A stretch of 64,000 nt of DNA from Jiulongibacter sp966250325 (GTDB taxonomy: Bacteria > Bacteroidota > Bacteroidia > Cytophagales > Spirosomataceae): NCBI GenBank assembly GCA_966250325.1, contig CBINGY010000007.1, positions 59,511 through 123,510 of the forward strand. Direction: 5' to 3'. Below the pieces are notes generated by a model, which did no database searches, was not told the DNA's origin, and saw only the letters and a list, made by a program, of their open reading frames with translations. A program made the position numbers and the translations under genes. Below are positions 25,873 to 34,629 of this stretch, in pieces (position 1 is the first letter of the stretch; each line of letters begins with the position of its first letter).

Positions 25873-26274
25873 ATGAGAAATCCTATTGTACATACGCTTC
25901 AGGTACTTGTAGAGGCACATCACCTGGATGAGATGAAGCATGTGAATAATGTGGTATACTTCTCTTTTTTGCAGGAAGCGGCTATTTCGCACTGGTATGG
26001 AATGGCCCCTGCCCGGGTAGCCGAAAACATTCGCTGGGTGGTACGGAAACACGAAATAGAATATCTTAAGCCTGCTTTTGAAGGAGATACATTGTCTATT
26101 AAAACCTGGATTGATGAATTCACTGCGGTGAGCTCCAGACGATTCTACGAAATCTGGCGAGATCAGGATCTGATTGTAAAAGCCAGCACCCTCTGGATTG
26201 CTCTGGACGCCCGCAAAATGAAACCCACGAGGGTACCCGAAGAAGTAGCAGACCTGTTTTTTGAGTCGAATTGA
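25873..26274 (+). CDS. Acyl-CoA thioesterase, 4-hydroxybenzoyl-CoA/YbgC type
   Basis: 133 residues with a hotdog fold. The catalytic-loop motif is LDEMKHVNNVVYFSFLQEA, matching the D-x(n)-HVNNxxY of this thioesterase subgroup. Later strands include DTLSIKTWIDEF and RFYEIWRDQDLIVKASTLWI. It hydrolyses an acyl-CoA thioester in the cytoplasm; the substrate is unknown. It is inserted between the rpmG operon terminator and ftsY, with 55 nt to ftsY. Confidence 0.9.
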   Translation: MRNPIVHTLQVLVEAHHLDEMKHVNNVVYFSFLQEAAISHWYGMAPARVAENIRWVVRKHEIEYLKPAFEGDTLSIKTWIDEFTAVSSRRFYEIWRDQDLIVKASTLWIALDARKMKPTRVPEEVADLFFESN

Positions 26275-26329
26275 ATTATGCTTACTATTTTTACGTCAAT
26301 AGATTAACACAGAAAGATTAGTAAACCAC

Positions 26330-27289
26330 ATGGGCATCTTCGGTTTTTTTAACAAAGAGAAAAAAGAAAAGCTGGATCAGGGTCTTGAAAAGACAAAGAG
26401 CGGCCTTTTCGAAAAAATAAGCAGGGCTGTAGTAGGGAAATCTACGGTGGATGAAGAAGTTCTGGATGAACTGGAAGAAATTCTGATATCCTCAGATGTG
26501 GGTGTCAATACAACCGTTAAAATTATTCGGCGGATTGAACGCAGGGTAGCTGAGGATAAATACACATCGGTAGAGGAGCTGGATCGTATTTTGAGAGAAG
26601 AAGCCGCTGCATTACTTGAAGAGAATAACTCGCAGGACGTACAAAACAGTTTCGAGACAGACAATTTGCCCAGGCCGTACGTGCTCATGGTAGTGGGAGT
26701 GAACGGGGTCGGTAAAACGACTACCATCGGTAAACTGGCCTATAACTTTCAGAAAAACGGTAAAAAGGTGGTACTGGGTGCTGCTGACACCTTCCGTGCA
26801 GCGGCAGTAGATCAGTTGAAACTATGGGGTGAGCGGGTAGGTGTAGAGGTGATTGATCATGGCATGAACACCGATCCGTCATCGGTTGCGTACGATGCCG
26901 TGAAAGTAGGAAAAGAAAAAAATGCTGATGTCATCATCATTGACACCGCCGGAAGACTTCACACCAAGGTAAATCTGATGAATGAGCTGGGTAAAATCAA
27001 GCGGGTTATCCAGAAGATTCTGCCTGAGGCTCCTCATGAAGTGATGCTGGTATTGGATGGAAGCACAGGCCAGAATGCCGCCATACAGGCCCGTGAATTT
27101 ACACGGGTTACTGATGTGAACTCTCTGGCTATTACGAAATTGGACGGCACAGCCAAAGGCGGAGTGGTGATTGGAATATCTGATGAATTTAAAATCCCGG
27201 TCAAGTATATCGGTGTGGGTGAACGTATGGAAGATCTGCAGGTTTTTAATAAAATGGAATTTGTAGATTCCTTGTTCAGGAAAAGCTGA
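26330..27289 (+). CDS. ftsY: Signal recognition particle receptor FtsY
   Basis: 319 residues: a short charged N-terminal region followed by the complete NG GTPase. Motifs are G1 GVNGVGKTTTIGKLA, DTFRAAAVDQLKLW, G3 DTAGRLHTK, G4 TKLDGTAKGG and the final GVGERMEDLQVF. It receives ribosome-SRP complexes at the membrane for co-translational insertion. The acidic A domain of E. coli is absent, as in other Bacteroidota. Its position downstream of rpmG-DUF4295 is the conserved order, interrupted here by the thioesterase gene. Confidence 0.97.
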   Translation: MGIFGFFNKEKKEKLDQGLEKTKSGLFEKISRAVVGKSTVDEEVLDELEEILISSDVGVNTTVKIIRRIERRVAEDKYTSVEELDRILREEAAALLEENNSQDVQNSFETDNLPRPYVLMVVGVNGVGKTTTIGKLAYNFQKNGKKVVLGAADTFRAAAVDQLKLWGERVGVEVIDHGMNTDPSSVAYDAVKVGKEKNADVIIIDTAGRLHTKVNLMNELGKIKRVIQKILPEAPHEVMLVLDGSTGQNAAIQAREFTRVTDVNSLAITKLDGTAKGGVVIGISDEFKIPVKYIGVGERMEDLQVFNKMEFVDSLFRKS

Positions 27290-27393
27290 GCGGTACTGAA
27301 TAAAGGTTTCACCTCAATCCTACCAAATACTTAACCATTTTTCTTTGAGATGAGAGTACATTGCTAAATATGTGATATGTAAGAATTTGATAC

Positions 27394-27428
27394 AAAGAAA
27401 AAGGAGGCGTTTGGCCTCCTTTTTCTTT
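27394..27428. terminator. Long bidirectional terminator
   Basis: 15-bp perfect inverted repeat AAAGAAAAAGGAGGC / GCCTCCTTTTTCTTT with a 5-nt loop, placed between the convergent ftsY and YceI genes. Confidence 0.92.
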
Positions 27429-27442
27429 AGGTGGGTATCGAA

Positions 27443-28012
27443 TTATTCTTTCGTAAACTCACCGTTAGCGTAGATAAGAACCTCACGGCTTTGGCCTGCA
27501 CCAGACTCACCGCCTACACCAAAGTCAAAACGATCGATAGAACCACTGGCTTTAAGTCCGATCATCATTTTCTTACTTCTTGGGTTTTCAATCGGGCCAT
27601 TCAAAGTAACATCCAGAGTTACTGGCTTCGTTACATCTTTAATTGTCAGGTTACCCGTCATTTTCCATTTTTTACCTTCTACTTTTTTGAAGGAAGTACT
27701 TTTGAATTTGATGGTTGGGTATTTTTCAGCATCAAAGAAATCGGCACTCTTAAGATGAGTGTCGCGTCTTTCAATTCGGGTATCTACACTGGCTACCTGA
27801 GCAGTAAATTCAAAAACTGCGTCTGAGAGGTCGGCCTTTGAGGAAGTCACCGTGGCATCTATCTCATTAAATGATCCGTCTACCTCAGAAAGCATCATGT
27901 GTGTAATGGTAAAGCCTACGTTTGAATGGGCTTTGTCCATGGCCCATTTCTGAGCATGAACTGCAATGACAGAGCAAAGGGATAAAGAAAGAATTAAAAG
28001 ACCTTTTTTCAT
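27443..28012 (-). CDS. YceI-family periplasmic lipid-binding protein
   Basis: 189 residues with a signal peptide (MKKGLLILSLSLCSVIAVHAQ). The lipocalin-like YceI fold is recognisable from WAMDKAHSNVGFTITHMMLSEV, DTRIERRDTHLKSADFFDAE, YPTIKFKSTSF, NLTIKDVTKPVTLDV and the final strand. Members bind polyprenoids or long lipids in the periplasm. Transcribed alone and ends at the shared terminator. Confidence 0.94.
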   Translation of the reverse strand: MKKGLLILSLSLCSVIAVHAQKWAMDKAHSNVGFTITHMMLSEVDGSFNEIDATVTSSKADLSDAVFEFTAQVASVDTRIERRDTHLKSADFFDAEKYPTIKFKSTSFKKVEGKKWKMTGNLTIKDVTKPVTLDVTLNGPIENPRSKKMMIGLKASGSIDRFDFGVGGESGAGQSREVLIYANGEFTKE

Positions 28013-28322
28013 GTGTACTAATATTTAATGTTTTAACATATGACCAACAATAATACGTTTTACTTTAGGAATAGTTGCATAGCCTGCCGACCGGCTACCC
28101 TTATTATTCTACAAAACCGATAAATTACTCTACAGAACACATAGGGTAAGTAAATAGTCACGCACGTAGATAAATTATCGAATGAGACAGATGTAGTGGC
28201 ATAGCTGGAAGACGTATGCACATAACGACATTAATGGTACCTTTATCTTCGGATTGCCAATGCCTATCAGGAATATTTGATTTTCAAATGGCGATTTCAT
28301 TTGTTTGAGAATTGTTTTGCCT
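28013..28322. other. 310-nt intergenic region between divergent genes
   Basis: It separates the divergent YceI and LytS genes and must hold both promoters. Two -7-like boxes on the plus strand, TACCTTTA at 28239 and TATCTTCG at 28245, overlap each other about 75 nt before the kinase start, without a clear -33 element. I see no small ORF, RNA gene or repeat. Confidence 0.5.
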
Positions 28323-29396
28323 ATGGAATTTTCAATTAAAAACCCAAGAAATGAAAATGCCTACAAAATACTCTTTCAGGTATTTATGTGGGTGATTTGG
28401 GTTGGCTATCCACTCATAAACGCCGATTACGACAACCCGGATGCGGTGGTTTTTTTAAAAATGCTTCTTACCGTACGGGCAGTAGAAATTCCGCTGTTTT
28501 ACCTCATTGTTCATTACCTTATTCCGCAGGTATTCCGGAAAAAGGGAGCCACCTATTATGTTCTCATTCTCATTGTAATCTGCGGAGTATACATATTGCT
28601 GGAAGATAAAATCAAGTTTTTAATTAATCCCGATTATAAACACAGCTTCACATTTTTCATCTTCTTCCCGGTTATGTTTGTGGCAGCCATGGCTACGGGT
28701 TATGGTTTGGTGACAGAATTTCTTCAGGAAGAACGGCGTACACGGGAAGAGAAGCAGGAAAGAATGCAGTCTGAGCTTTCTTTCTTAAGATCGCAGATCA
28801 GTCCGCATTTTATTTTTAATGTGCTTAACAGCATCGTATATCTCATTCGGTCAAAGTCAGATCTGGCAGAACCCGTCACCATTCAGCTTTCAGAACTGAT
28901 AAGATACATGCTGTATGAAACAGACAACAAACAGGTGCCGGTAAGTAAGGAGGTGGATTACCTCAAAAATTATATTGATCTTCAAAAGCTAAGATATGGC
29001 GATGATGTGATCATAAGCGTAAACATTGAAGGAAATGACAGTAGTCTCACCATTGAACCTATGCTATTGATACCTTTTGTTGAGAATGCGTTTAAGCATG
29101 GAATAGGTATGGTTAATGATCCCGTGATTGATATTAATTTGACTTACGACGGCAGTCTTCTTAATTTTATGGTTAAGAATAAAATAGCTCCCGAAACCCG
29201 TGAATCAAAGGACTTCAGCTCTGGGATCGGCCTCAAAAATGTAAAAAGACGACTGGAACTCCTTTATCCCGGGAGTCATAAGTTAGTGATTCAGGACAAG
29301 GGATCGGTTTTTGTGGCCAACCTTTCGCTCAACCTAAAACGAAATAATCAATTTGAATATGTCGAATACGAAACTGAATTGCATAGCAGTAGATGA
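28323..29396 (+). CDS. LytS/YehU-type sensor histidine kinase
   Basis: 357 residues from ATG 28323 (an upstream TTG at 28305 is less likely). Four hydrophobic segments lie in the first 140 residues, then a short coiled linker (EERRTREEKQERMQSEL). The His_kinase domain has the phospho-acceptor motif ISPHFIFNVLNS and an ATPase part with NAFKHGIG and GIGLKNVKRRLELLYPG. It has no large extracytoplasmic sensor, so the signal is probably read in the membrane. The partner regulator gene overlaps its 3' end by 38 nt, so the two are co-expressed. Confidence 0.94.
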   Translation: MEFSIKNPRNENAYKILFQVFMWVIWVGYPLINADYDNPDAVVFLKMLLTVRAVEIPLFYLIVHYLIPQVFRKKGATYYVLILIVICGVYILLEDKIKFLINPDYKHSFTFFIFFPVMFVAAMATGYGLVTEFLQEERRTREEKQERMQSELSFLRSQISPHFIFNVLNSIVYLIRSKSDLAEPVTIQLSELIRYMLYETDNKQVPVSKEVDYLKNYIDLQKLRYGDDVIISVNIEGNDSSLTIEPMLLIPFVENAFKHGIGMVNDPVIDINLTYDGSLLNFMVKNKIAPETRESKDFSSGIGLKNVKRRLELLYPGSHKLVIQDKGSVFVANLSLNLKRNNQFEYVEYETELHSSR

Positions 29397-30096
29397 TGAG
29401 AGTCTGGCAAGAAAGCTGCTTCAGGAAAACATAGAGCAGGTTCCATTTCTGAATCTGGTCAAGGTATGCAAAAACCCATACGAAGCCATGGAGGCTCTTC
29501 AGGAGCATAAAATTGACCTCATGTTTCTGGATATCCAGATGCCCGGAATGCTGGGAACCAAATTTCTGGCAAGTCTCACAGAAAAACCGATGGTCATACT
29601 TGTTACGGCTTACGATAACTACGCCGTTGAGAGTTATAATCTGGATGTAGTAGATTATCTGATGAAGCCGGTAAGTTTTGACCGATTCTCAAAAGCCGCC
29701 CATAAGGCTCTTGATTTATATAAGAAAAGTCGCAGAACGGTTGGTGGTATTGAAAGTGTGCCTCCGGTAGAAGAGCAGGATTACTTCTTCGTAAATGTGG
29801 AATATTCCCTGGTAAAAATTGTCTTCAGTGATATTACTCATATAGAAGGGCTTAAAGACTACATCAAGATTTTTGTAACCACCCAAACCCGCCCTATTTT
29901 AACTAAGTCAACATTGAAAGGGATTGAAGAGCGTCTTCCGCCCCATTTTATGCGGGTTCAGAAATCTTACATTGTGAATCTGGAGAAAATCCAAAGTATC
30001 AGAAATCATCGAATCACTATTGATAAATTTGACATTCCGGTGAGTGATACCAACATGGAAGCCTTGCTTCAGGCCATCAATTATCAAAAAGTCTAA
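29359..30096 (+). CDS. LytTR-family response regulator
   Basis: 245 residues from ATG 29359, inside the end of the kinase gene. The receiver domain has VDDESLARK, phospho-acceptor Asp in MFLDIQMPGM, and LMKPV with the conserved Lys. A LytTR DNA-binding domain follows (about 135-240): VKIVFSDITHIEGLKDYIKI and FMRVQKSYIVNLEKI. It should bind direct repeats in target promoters. The target is not evident from the neighbourhood. The stop codon overlaps the stop of the convergent DCC gene. Confidence 0.95.
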   Translation: MSNTKLNCIAVDDESLARKLLQENIEQVPFLNLVKVCKNPYEAMEALQEHKIDLMFLDIQMPGMLGTKFLASLTEKPMVILVTAYDNYAVESYNLDVVDYLMKPVSFDRFSKAAHKALDLYKKSRRTVGGIESVPPVEEQDYFFVNVEYSLVKIVFSDITHIEGLKDYIKIFVTTQTRPILTKSTLKGIEERLPPHFMRVQKSYIVNLEKIQSIRNHRITIDKFDIPVSDTNMEALLQAINYQKV

Positions 30097-30482
30097 GGTA
30101 AAAATCTGCCTCTGAGCTTTGGAGTGGGAATCATGCACTCTTCTCTCTTGCCAAACAGGCGGTAGCGGTTCCTGGCAACCAGTTCGTAGACAGAGTCACG
30201 AATCCATAAGGGCAGAAAACGGGAAAATGTAAGCCATTTAAAACCTGGTAAGTCGCGGGCAATTTCCAGTAGCGCATCTGATCTGGAATAAAGTTTGAAA
30301 CCGTCAAAAAAGAGAACGGAGTCTGCTTCAAAAGAATCAGATCCGTTCTCTTTACGAATTTTTACGGCAGTTTCCGACTGAAGCGATGCAAACATAAATG
30401 TGGCATCTGGGTCTCTTTTGATGATGAACTGCACAAATCCATTACAGAGATTACATACGCCATCAAAGAGAATAAGCTTCAT
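30093..30482 (-). CDS. DCC-family thiol-disulfide oxidoreductase (DUF393)
   Basis: 129 residues from ATG 30482 (MKLILFDGVCNLCNGFVQF). The DxxCxxC motif DGVCNLC defines the DCC family. Other features are ATFMFASLQSE, SVLFFDGFKLYSRSDALLEI and RDSVYELVARNRYRLFGK. Such proteins are predicted thioredoxin-fold oxidoreductases, often found with membrane or vitamin-K-dependent partners. It is the last gene of a minus-strand run, 1 nt after the membrane-protein gene. Confidence 0.9.
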   Translation of the reverse strand: MKLILFDGVCNLCNGFVQFIIKRDPDATFMFASLQSETAVKIRKENGSDSFEADSVLFFDGFKLYSRSDALLEIARDLPGFKWLTFSRFLPLWIRDSVYELVARNRYRLFGKREECMIPTPKLRGRFLP

Positions 30483-30483
30483 C

Positions 30484-30906
30484 TCAGAAAAGTTTATCAA
30501 AAGGCAACCTGCTTAGAACAAGAACCAGGGCCAGACCGTAAAAAATCAAGGTTGATTTGAATTTTTTACCATGACTGAGCTCCTTTTTACTCTTGGCATT
30601 ACCAATAGTCACCAGTATAGCAGCCAGAATACCTACCGTGGGATGCTCAATGTAAGATTTTCTGGCGGCACTGTTTTTCATAATCTCTCCCATATCGGCA
30701 TTGCTCAGAGCCATAATCATTAATACGAGCCCCAGGAGAAACATGGTGTGAGTGGCAATAAGCCCGAAAAGATTCACTTTGCGATGTTTGTCATCCCAGA
30801 TTTTCTCCTTGGAGTTACCGCTGAAGCCGTTGATCGTTGCCCAGGCCAGAAGGATAATGGCTGCGAAAGCCAGGTAGTGGTGAAGGTTCAATAAAATTTC
30901 ACGCAT
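30484..30906 (-). CDS. Four-helix membrane protein, function unknown
   Basis: 140 residues with four hydrophobic helices (LHHYLAFAAIILLAWATI, FGLIATHTMFLLGLVLMIMA, VGILAAILVTIG, LIFYGLALVLVLSRL). Conserved-looking histidines (LHHY, ATHTM, EHPTVG) in helices suggest haem or metal contact, as in small cytochrome b561-like proteins, but this is speculation. It is placed between a thioredoxin-like gene and the DCC oxidoreductase, which hints at a redox-linked membrane function. Confidence 0.72.
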   Translation of the reverse strand: MREILLNLHHYLAFAAIILLAWATINGFSGNSKEKIWDDKHRKVNLFGLIATHTMFLLGLVLMIMALSNADMGEIMKNSAARKSYIEHPTVGILAAILVTIGNAKSKKELSHGKKFKSTLIFYGLALVLVLSRLPFDKLF

Positions 30907-30938
30907 AAATTCTGTTGTTTGTTGCTCAAAAGTACGCT

Positions 30939-31679
30939 TTATTTCAAAAGAACAGATAAATCAAAAGGATCATCTTTAGACCAGACATCTTTCACCTCTC
31001 CATTTTTACCTATCACCAGAATCTGCGGAAAAACCCGAATGTTCATCAGCTTGAAAAACGCATTACCAAATTTGGCAGATTTAAAGTAAACAGAGTTTAT
31101 GGGTTCCTGCTCATCATTGGCGGCATAAAACATCAAAGGAATCAGCTTATCTTTCTCTGCAAAATTCTGAATGGCCAGATCGAGACGTCGAACAACGCTC
31201 GCGTCAACCATGGAATTTTTGCTACTAAGTTCCATGTAAATGAGAAAATAGTAGTCTTTCATTTCCTCCAGAGCGTAAACACGGCTGTCAGAATCTTCAA
31301 AGATGTAAGAAGGTAAGTAGTCACCAGGTTTCGGAGATCCGTTTACTTCCATCTCCAGAATACGGTTTGTGCTTGAAGTGAGCAAAAGTCTTTCGATACG
31401 TCCATCCAGACCAAAAAGAGGTTTCAGACTGGCTTTTCCGTCAGCCATGAGTTCATTAACCTCCAGAAAATCCCTTTGAGTACCTGTCTCGTCAAAAATG
31501 GGATAAAGGGATGGATCAATAACTTGAGAAGAGTAAACTGATTTACCGGCCGAATATTTAACCTGCCCTTGTGCAACCAGGCCAGTCAAATAAAAGAATA
31601 GCCCAATAAGGCAGTACTTGTTAATCCACAATTGCTTTTTCAAAATTTCTGATAGCTCAATACCTTTTGCAAGGTACAT
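30939..31679 (-). CDS. Exported thioredoxin-like protein lacking CxxC
   Basis: 246 residues with an N-terminal hydrophobic segment (YCLIGLFFYLTGLVAQGQ) for export. The second half follows the plan of TlpA/AhpC-like domains: GDYLPSYIFEDSD as the G-x-x-x-P-x-F start, YYFLIYMELSS where the active-site CxxC would sit, and VFPQILVIGKNGEVKDVW as the cis-Pro strand. No cysteine is present in the active-site position, so it cannot be a normal oxidoreductase. It starts 5 nt after the TIM-barrel gene and is surely co-transcribed. Confidence 0.68.
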   Translation of the reverse strand: MYLAKGIELSEILKKQLWINKYCLIGLFFYLTGLVAQGQVKYSAGKSVYSSQVIDPSLYPIFDETGTQRDFLEVNELMADGKASLKPLFGLDGRIERLLLTSSTNRILEMEVNGSPKPGDYLPSYIFEDSDSRVYALEEMKDYYFLIYMELSSKNSMVDASVVRRLDLAIQNFAEKDKLIPLMFYAANDEQEPINSVYFKSAKFGNAFFKLMNIRVFPQILVIGKNGEVKDVWSKDDPFDLSVLLK

Positions 31680-31684
31680 AATTT

Positions 31685-32611
31685 TCAGAAATCGTCACTC
31701 CAGCGGTAGGCTTCAATGAGTTTACGCTCGCCTTCTTTTCCAGGGAAGAAATTGCCATGCTCCATACCCAGAATAAATTCCTGTTTATTCTCTTGTGCTT
31801 TTTCTGCAATGTGTTTGAACAGAAAGCGGTAATTGATTTCTCCGGTAGTTGGCTCTTTTCTACCCGGTTCATCACCGATCTGGAAATAGGCGATTTCATC
31901 CCAGGTCTGGTCTATGTGATACGTCATCCTGCCCTCATTTTTCTGCATGTGGTACATGTCAAAAAGAATTTTACAGGCAGGGCTGTTCACTGCTTTACAG
32001 ATCTCATACGTTTGGGTGGAGTACCGCAGAAAAAGATCGGGGTTATCTGAGAGAGGTTCCAGAACCATACTCAGGTTATGCGGTTCGAAAATATCGGCTG
32101 CCCGTCGCAGAGCATCTACCACATGGGCTGTCTGTATTCCAAGAGGTAAATTTCTCTCAAAGTAACCGGGCACCACGGTCATCCAGCGTGCATTTACACG
32201 TTTTGCTACTTCAACAGCCTGTCGGCAGGTTTTTAAGAAAGTTTCTTTAAACTCATCTTTTCCGGTAGTGAGTGATACCTTCCAGTTATCACCTCCGTCA
32301 ATGACAAACACGCCCATTTTCATATCGGTTGCATGCATTTGCCGGGCAATTTTTTCCTGAGTTTCTTTTGTGCGGCCCATCATCCCATTATCTTCCAGGG
32401 CCCTGAAGCCTTCATCGTGCATAAACTTGAGTTGATCTATGAGATCATCTCCTGCAGAATGCTTAAACATACCAAAATGAGGAGCATACAAAAGTTTAAA
32501 AGGATTTGCTGTATTGGCTCCGGGGCTAACGGCAAAAGAGGAAAGCGTAGTTGCCGGCACGGCAGCAGCAGCCAGGACTCCGTTTTTCAGAAAATTTCTT
32601 CTTGAAGGCAT
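31685..32611 (-). CDS. Tat-exported TIM-barrel isomerase, hydroxypyruvate-isomerase-like
   Basis: 308 residues from ATG 32611. The N-terminus MPSRRNFLKNGVLAAAA is a twin-arginine signal. The mature part is a sugar phosphate isomerase/epimerase (AP endonuclease 2) barrel: YAPHFGMF, FMHDEGFRALEDNGMMGR, SMVLEPLSDNPDLF, CKILFDMYHMQKNEGRM, QIGDEPGRKEPTTGEINY, and FILGMEHGNF. Glu, Asp, His and Glu in these strand ends form the usual metal site. The family isomerises small sugars or hydroxypyruvate; here it works in the periplasm. First gene of a four-gene minus-strand run. Confidence 0.88.
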   Translation of the reverse strand: MPSRRNFLKNGVLAAAAVPATTLSSFAVSPGANTANPFKLLYAPHFGMFKHSAGDDLIDQLKFMHDEGFRALEDNGMMGRTKETQEKIARQMHATDMKMGVFVIDGGDNWKVSLTTGKDEFKETFLKTCRQAVEVAKRVNARWMTVVPGYFERNLPLGIQTAHVVDALRRAADIFEPHNLSMVLEPLSDNPDLFLRYSTQTYEICKAVNSPACKILFDMYHMQKNEGRMTYHIDQTWDEIAYFQIGDEPGRKEPTTGEINYRFLFKHIAEKAQENKQEFILGMEHGNFFPGKEGERKLIEAYRWSDDF

Positions 32612-32732
32612 AAATTTCAAAATGGGTTGATTTTTAGAGAGTTATCAAGCTGACAGAAAGAATATTGATTAATTATTATTTCCCATGAATAAAGTACCAT
32701 ATTTTTGGCCACCTATTCAACCTTAACCCTAC

Positions 32733-33101
32733 CTATTTTACAGCGATAGCTGAAATTTCGATATTTACATTTTTTGGTAAGCAAGCCACCTGAACAGTTT
32801 CCCTGGCAGGTGGCTTATTATTGAAATACCGACCATAAATTTCATTGATCGTGGTGAAATCATCCATATTTTTCAGAAACAGGCTACATTTTACCACATC
32901 CTCGTAGGAATATCCTGCAGCACCAAGAATGTGCCCGATGTATTCCAAAACCTTTTCAGTTTCGGCTGTCAGGTTTCCGGTTTGAGATTCCTGAAACGCA
33001 ATTTGACCCGAAACATACAGTGTATTACCTGCCAGCACGGCCTGTGAGTAGGGGCCGATCGGTTCGGGGGCTTTTTCCGTATATATGATTTGATTTTGCA
33101 T
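32733..33101 (-). CDS. ridA: RidA/YjgF enamine-imine deaminase
   Basis: 122 residues, full length. EKAPEPIGPYSQAV, LYVSGQIAF, and the signature PPARETVQVACLPKNVNIEISAIAV with the catalytic Arg identify RidA. It hydrolyses 2-aminoacrylate and similar reactive enamines formed by PLP enzymes. It has its own -7 element and is divergent from the TIGR04282 gene, 39 nt between starts. Confidence 0.95.
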   Translation of the reverse strand: MQNQIIYTEKAPEPIGPYSQAVLAGNTLYVSGQIAFQESQTGNLTAETEKVLEYIGHILGAAGYSYEDVVKCSLFLKNMDDFTTINEIYGRYFNNKPPARETVQVACLPKNVNIEISAIAVK

Positions 33102-33120
33102 TTGTCTTGTTGTTTATTCA

Positions 33121-33128
33121 CAAATCTA
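33121..33128 (-). promoter_or_regulatory. Promoter -7 element (TAGATTTG) for ridA
   Basis: Exact TAnnTTTG on the minus strand, 19 nt upstream of the ridA start codon. No clear -33 TTG at the expected distance. Confidence 0.4.
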
Positions 33129-33140
33129 ACAAAACAGCCA

Positions 33141-33755
33141 TTGAAAGAGGCACTGATTATATTTATTAAAAATCCTCAGCTGGGAAAGGTTAAAACCAGA
33201 CTGGCAGCGGGTATTGGTGACCAGCGGGCGTTGGAGATCTATCTGAAATTAATGAATCACACCCGGCAGGTTTGCGGAGAGGTTCATGCAGATCGTTTTC
33301 TGTTTTATAGCGAGTATATGGATGACTCAGACGCATGGGACGCCAATATGTATTCCAAACATGTACAGTTACAGGATCCCGATCTGGGGAAAAGGATGCT
33401 TGCGGCTTTTGAGTTTGTTAACGAGCTGGGCTATAATCATGCTTTGATTGTGGGCTCAGATATACCTGCACTAAGTGCAGAAACAGTAAAAAACGGCTTT
33501 ATTCTGCTTAATGAGAACGAAGCGGTTATCGGGCCTGCCGAAGACGGAGGATATTATAGCATAGGTTTTAATTTCGGTCTGTTGAAAGATAACACAGGAA
33601 AACTCCTGAGTGACGTATTCCTGAACAAAAGCTGGTCTCACGATCAGGTTTGTAAGGAAGCTATTTCTGCCTTTAACATGAACGAAATAAGGTACGGGAC
33701 TCTTCCCGTGCTCAGTGACCTTGATACGGCTGATCAGTTGTCAGATCATTTTTAA
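33141..33755 (+). CDS. TIGR04282-like nucleotidyl/glycosyltransferase (DUF2064)
   Basis: 204 residues from TTG 33141. No ATG is present near the conserved N-terminus KEALIIFIKNPQLGKVKTRLA, which is the family's start. Later motifs are QDPDLGKRMLAAFEF, ALIVGSDIPALSAETV (metal-binding Asp) and IGPAEDGGYYSIGF. The family has a GT-A fold and has been named an arsenosugar biosynthesis glycosyltransferase, but no arsenic genes are nearby. It overlaps the convergent gene by 15 nt. Confidence 0.88.
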   Translation: MKEALIIFIKNPQLGKVKTRLAAGIGDQRALEIYLKLMNHTRQVCGEVHADRFLFYSEYMDDSDAWDANMYSKHVQLQDPDLGKRMLAAFEFVNELGYNHALIVGSDIPALSAETVKNGFILLNENEAVIGPAEDGGYYSIGFNFGLLKDNTGKLLSDVFLNKSWSHDQVCKEAISAFNMNEIRYGTLPVLSDLDTADQLSDHF

Positions 33756-34559
33756 TACTCCCCGCACATATCCCAGCGATTCGGCAAGGCCATAGGCGGC
33801 ATGATCTCCGTCTTTTTCGTATTCCAGACCCACTATACCGGAGTATTGGATTTCGCTAAGAGCTCTCAGTATGGCCGGAATATTCATACCGCCCCGACCT
33901 ATCTCCACGGACTGGCCGTTGGGTATAGGTTTGTCCATATCTTTCAGATGAACATCAAAAAGCCGGTCCTTATACTTTTTCACTTCTGCAGAAGGATCTA
34001 ATCCGAGTCTGTAGGTATGCCCCAGGTCAATGCACAGGCCTATCCGGGAATCCAGGTCTTTAATTTTATCATAAACGCTTCCAGCTGAAGGGAATATTTT
34101 GTCTTCGGGCCCGTGATTGTGTATAGCCAGTTTAATTCCGGTGGCCTTTACCTTGTCTTCAACCAATTTGAGCAGATGGTGTTCAGGAGCACCTATAATC
34201 ATGGGTAAACCTGCATGGCTTGCATAGGTGAAGTACTTCTCTACGTCTGCCTCGGTTTTCAAGTATATGACACCACCTCCATAAATGTTGAGTCCGCGGG
34301 CTTTTAACTTTGACATGATGTACTGCAGCTCTTCCTGAGTGGCTTCATAAGGCAAATGAAAGCTCTTTAAGGCAATGTCTTTGATCTGAAGGCGTAAACA
34401 GATTTCAATGAGTTCGTCTATACTGTATTTTCTTAAGGTATAGGAGGCCATACCTATTTTCAGGGAAGAGGCCGTTTCAGTGGCGTGGATTTCGGGCAGT
34501 TGAATACCTGCAGCCAGCGTGCCGAATCCTAAAGCCTTGATAAAGGAAGAACGTTTCAT
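33741..34559 (-). CDS. Exported sugar phosphate isomerase/epimerase, TIM barrel
   Basis: 272 residues from ATG 34559 (MKRSSFIKALGFGTLAAG, a Tat-like signal with KR in place of RR). The barrel shows IGMASYTLRKYS, DIALKSFHLP, LAIHNHGPEDKIFP, IGLCIDLGHTYRLGLDP, FDVHLKDMD, VEIGRGGMN and GIVGLEYEKDGD, with His/Asp/His/Glu metal ligands as in the AP_endonuc_2 family. A second such exported barrel lies 1.1 kb away (31685-32611), but the two share little sequence. Substrate unknown. Confidence 0.88.
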   Translation of the reverse strand: MKRSSFIKALGFGTLAAGIQLPEIHATETASSLKIGMASYTLRKYSIDELIEICLRLQIKDIALKSFHLPYEATQEELQYIMSKLKARGLNIYGGGVIYLKTEADVEKYFTYASHAGLPMIIGAPEHHLLKLVEDKVKATGIKLAIHNHGPEDKIFPSAGSVYDKIKDLDSRIGLCIDLGHTYRLGLDPSAEVKKYKDRLFDVHLKDMDKPIPNGQSVEIGRGGMNIPAILRALSEIQYSGIVGLEYEKDGDHAAYGLAESLGYVRGVLKMI

Positions 34560-34629
34560 TTTCAAAGGGAGTTTTAAAGGGTTGATAGTCAATAATTTTT
34601 ATATGGAATAAGACACCGAATGTCCTCAT

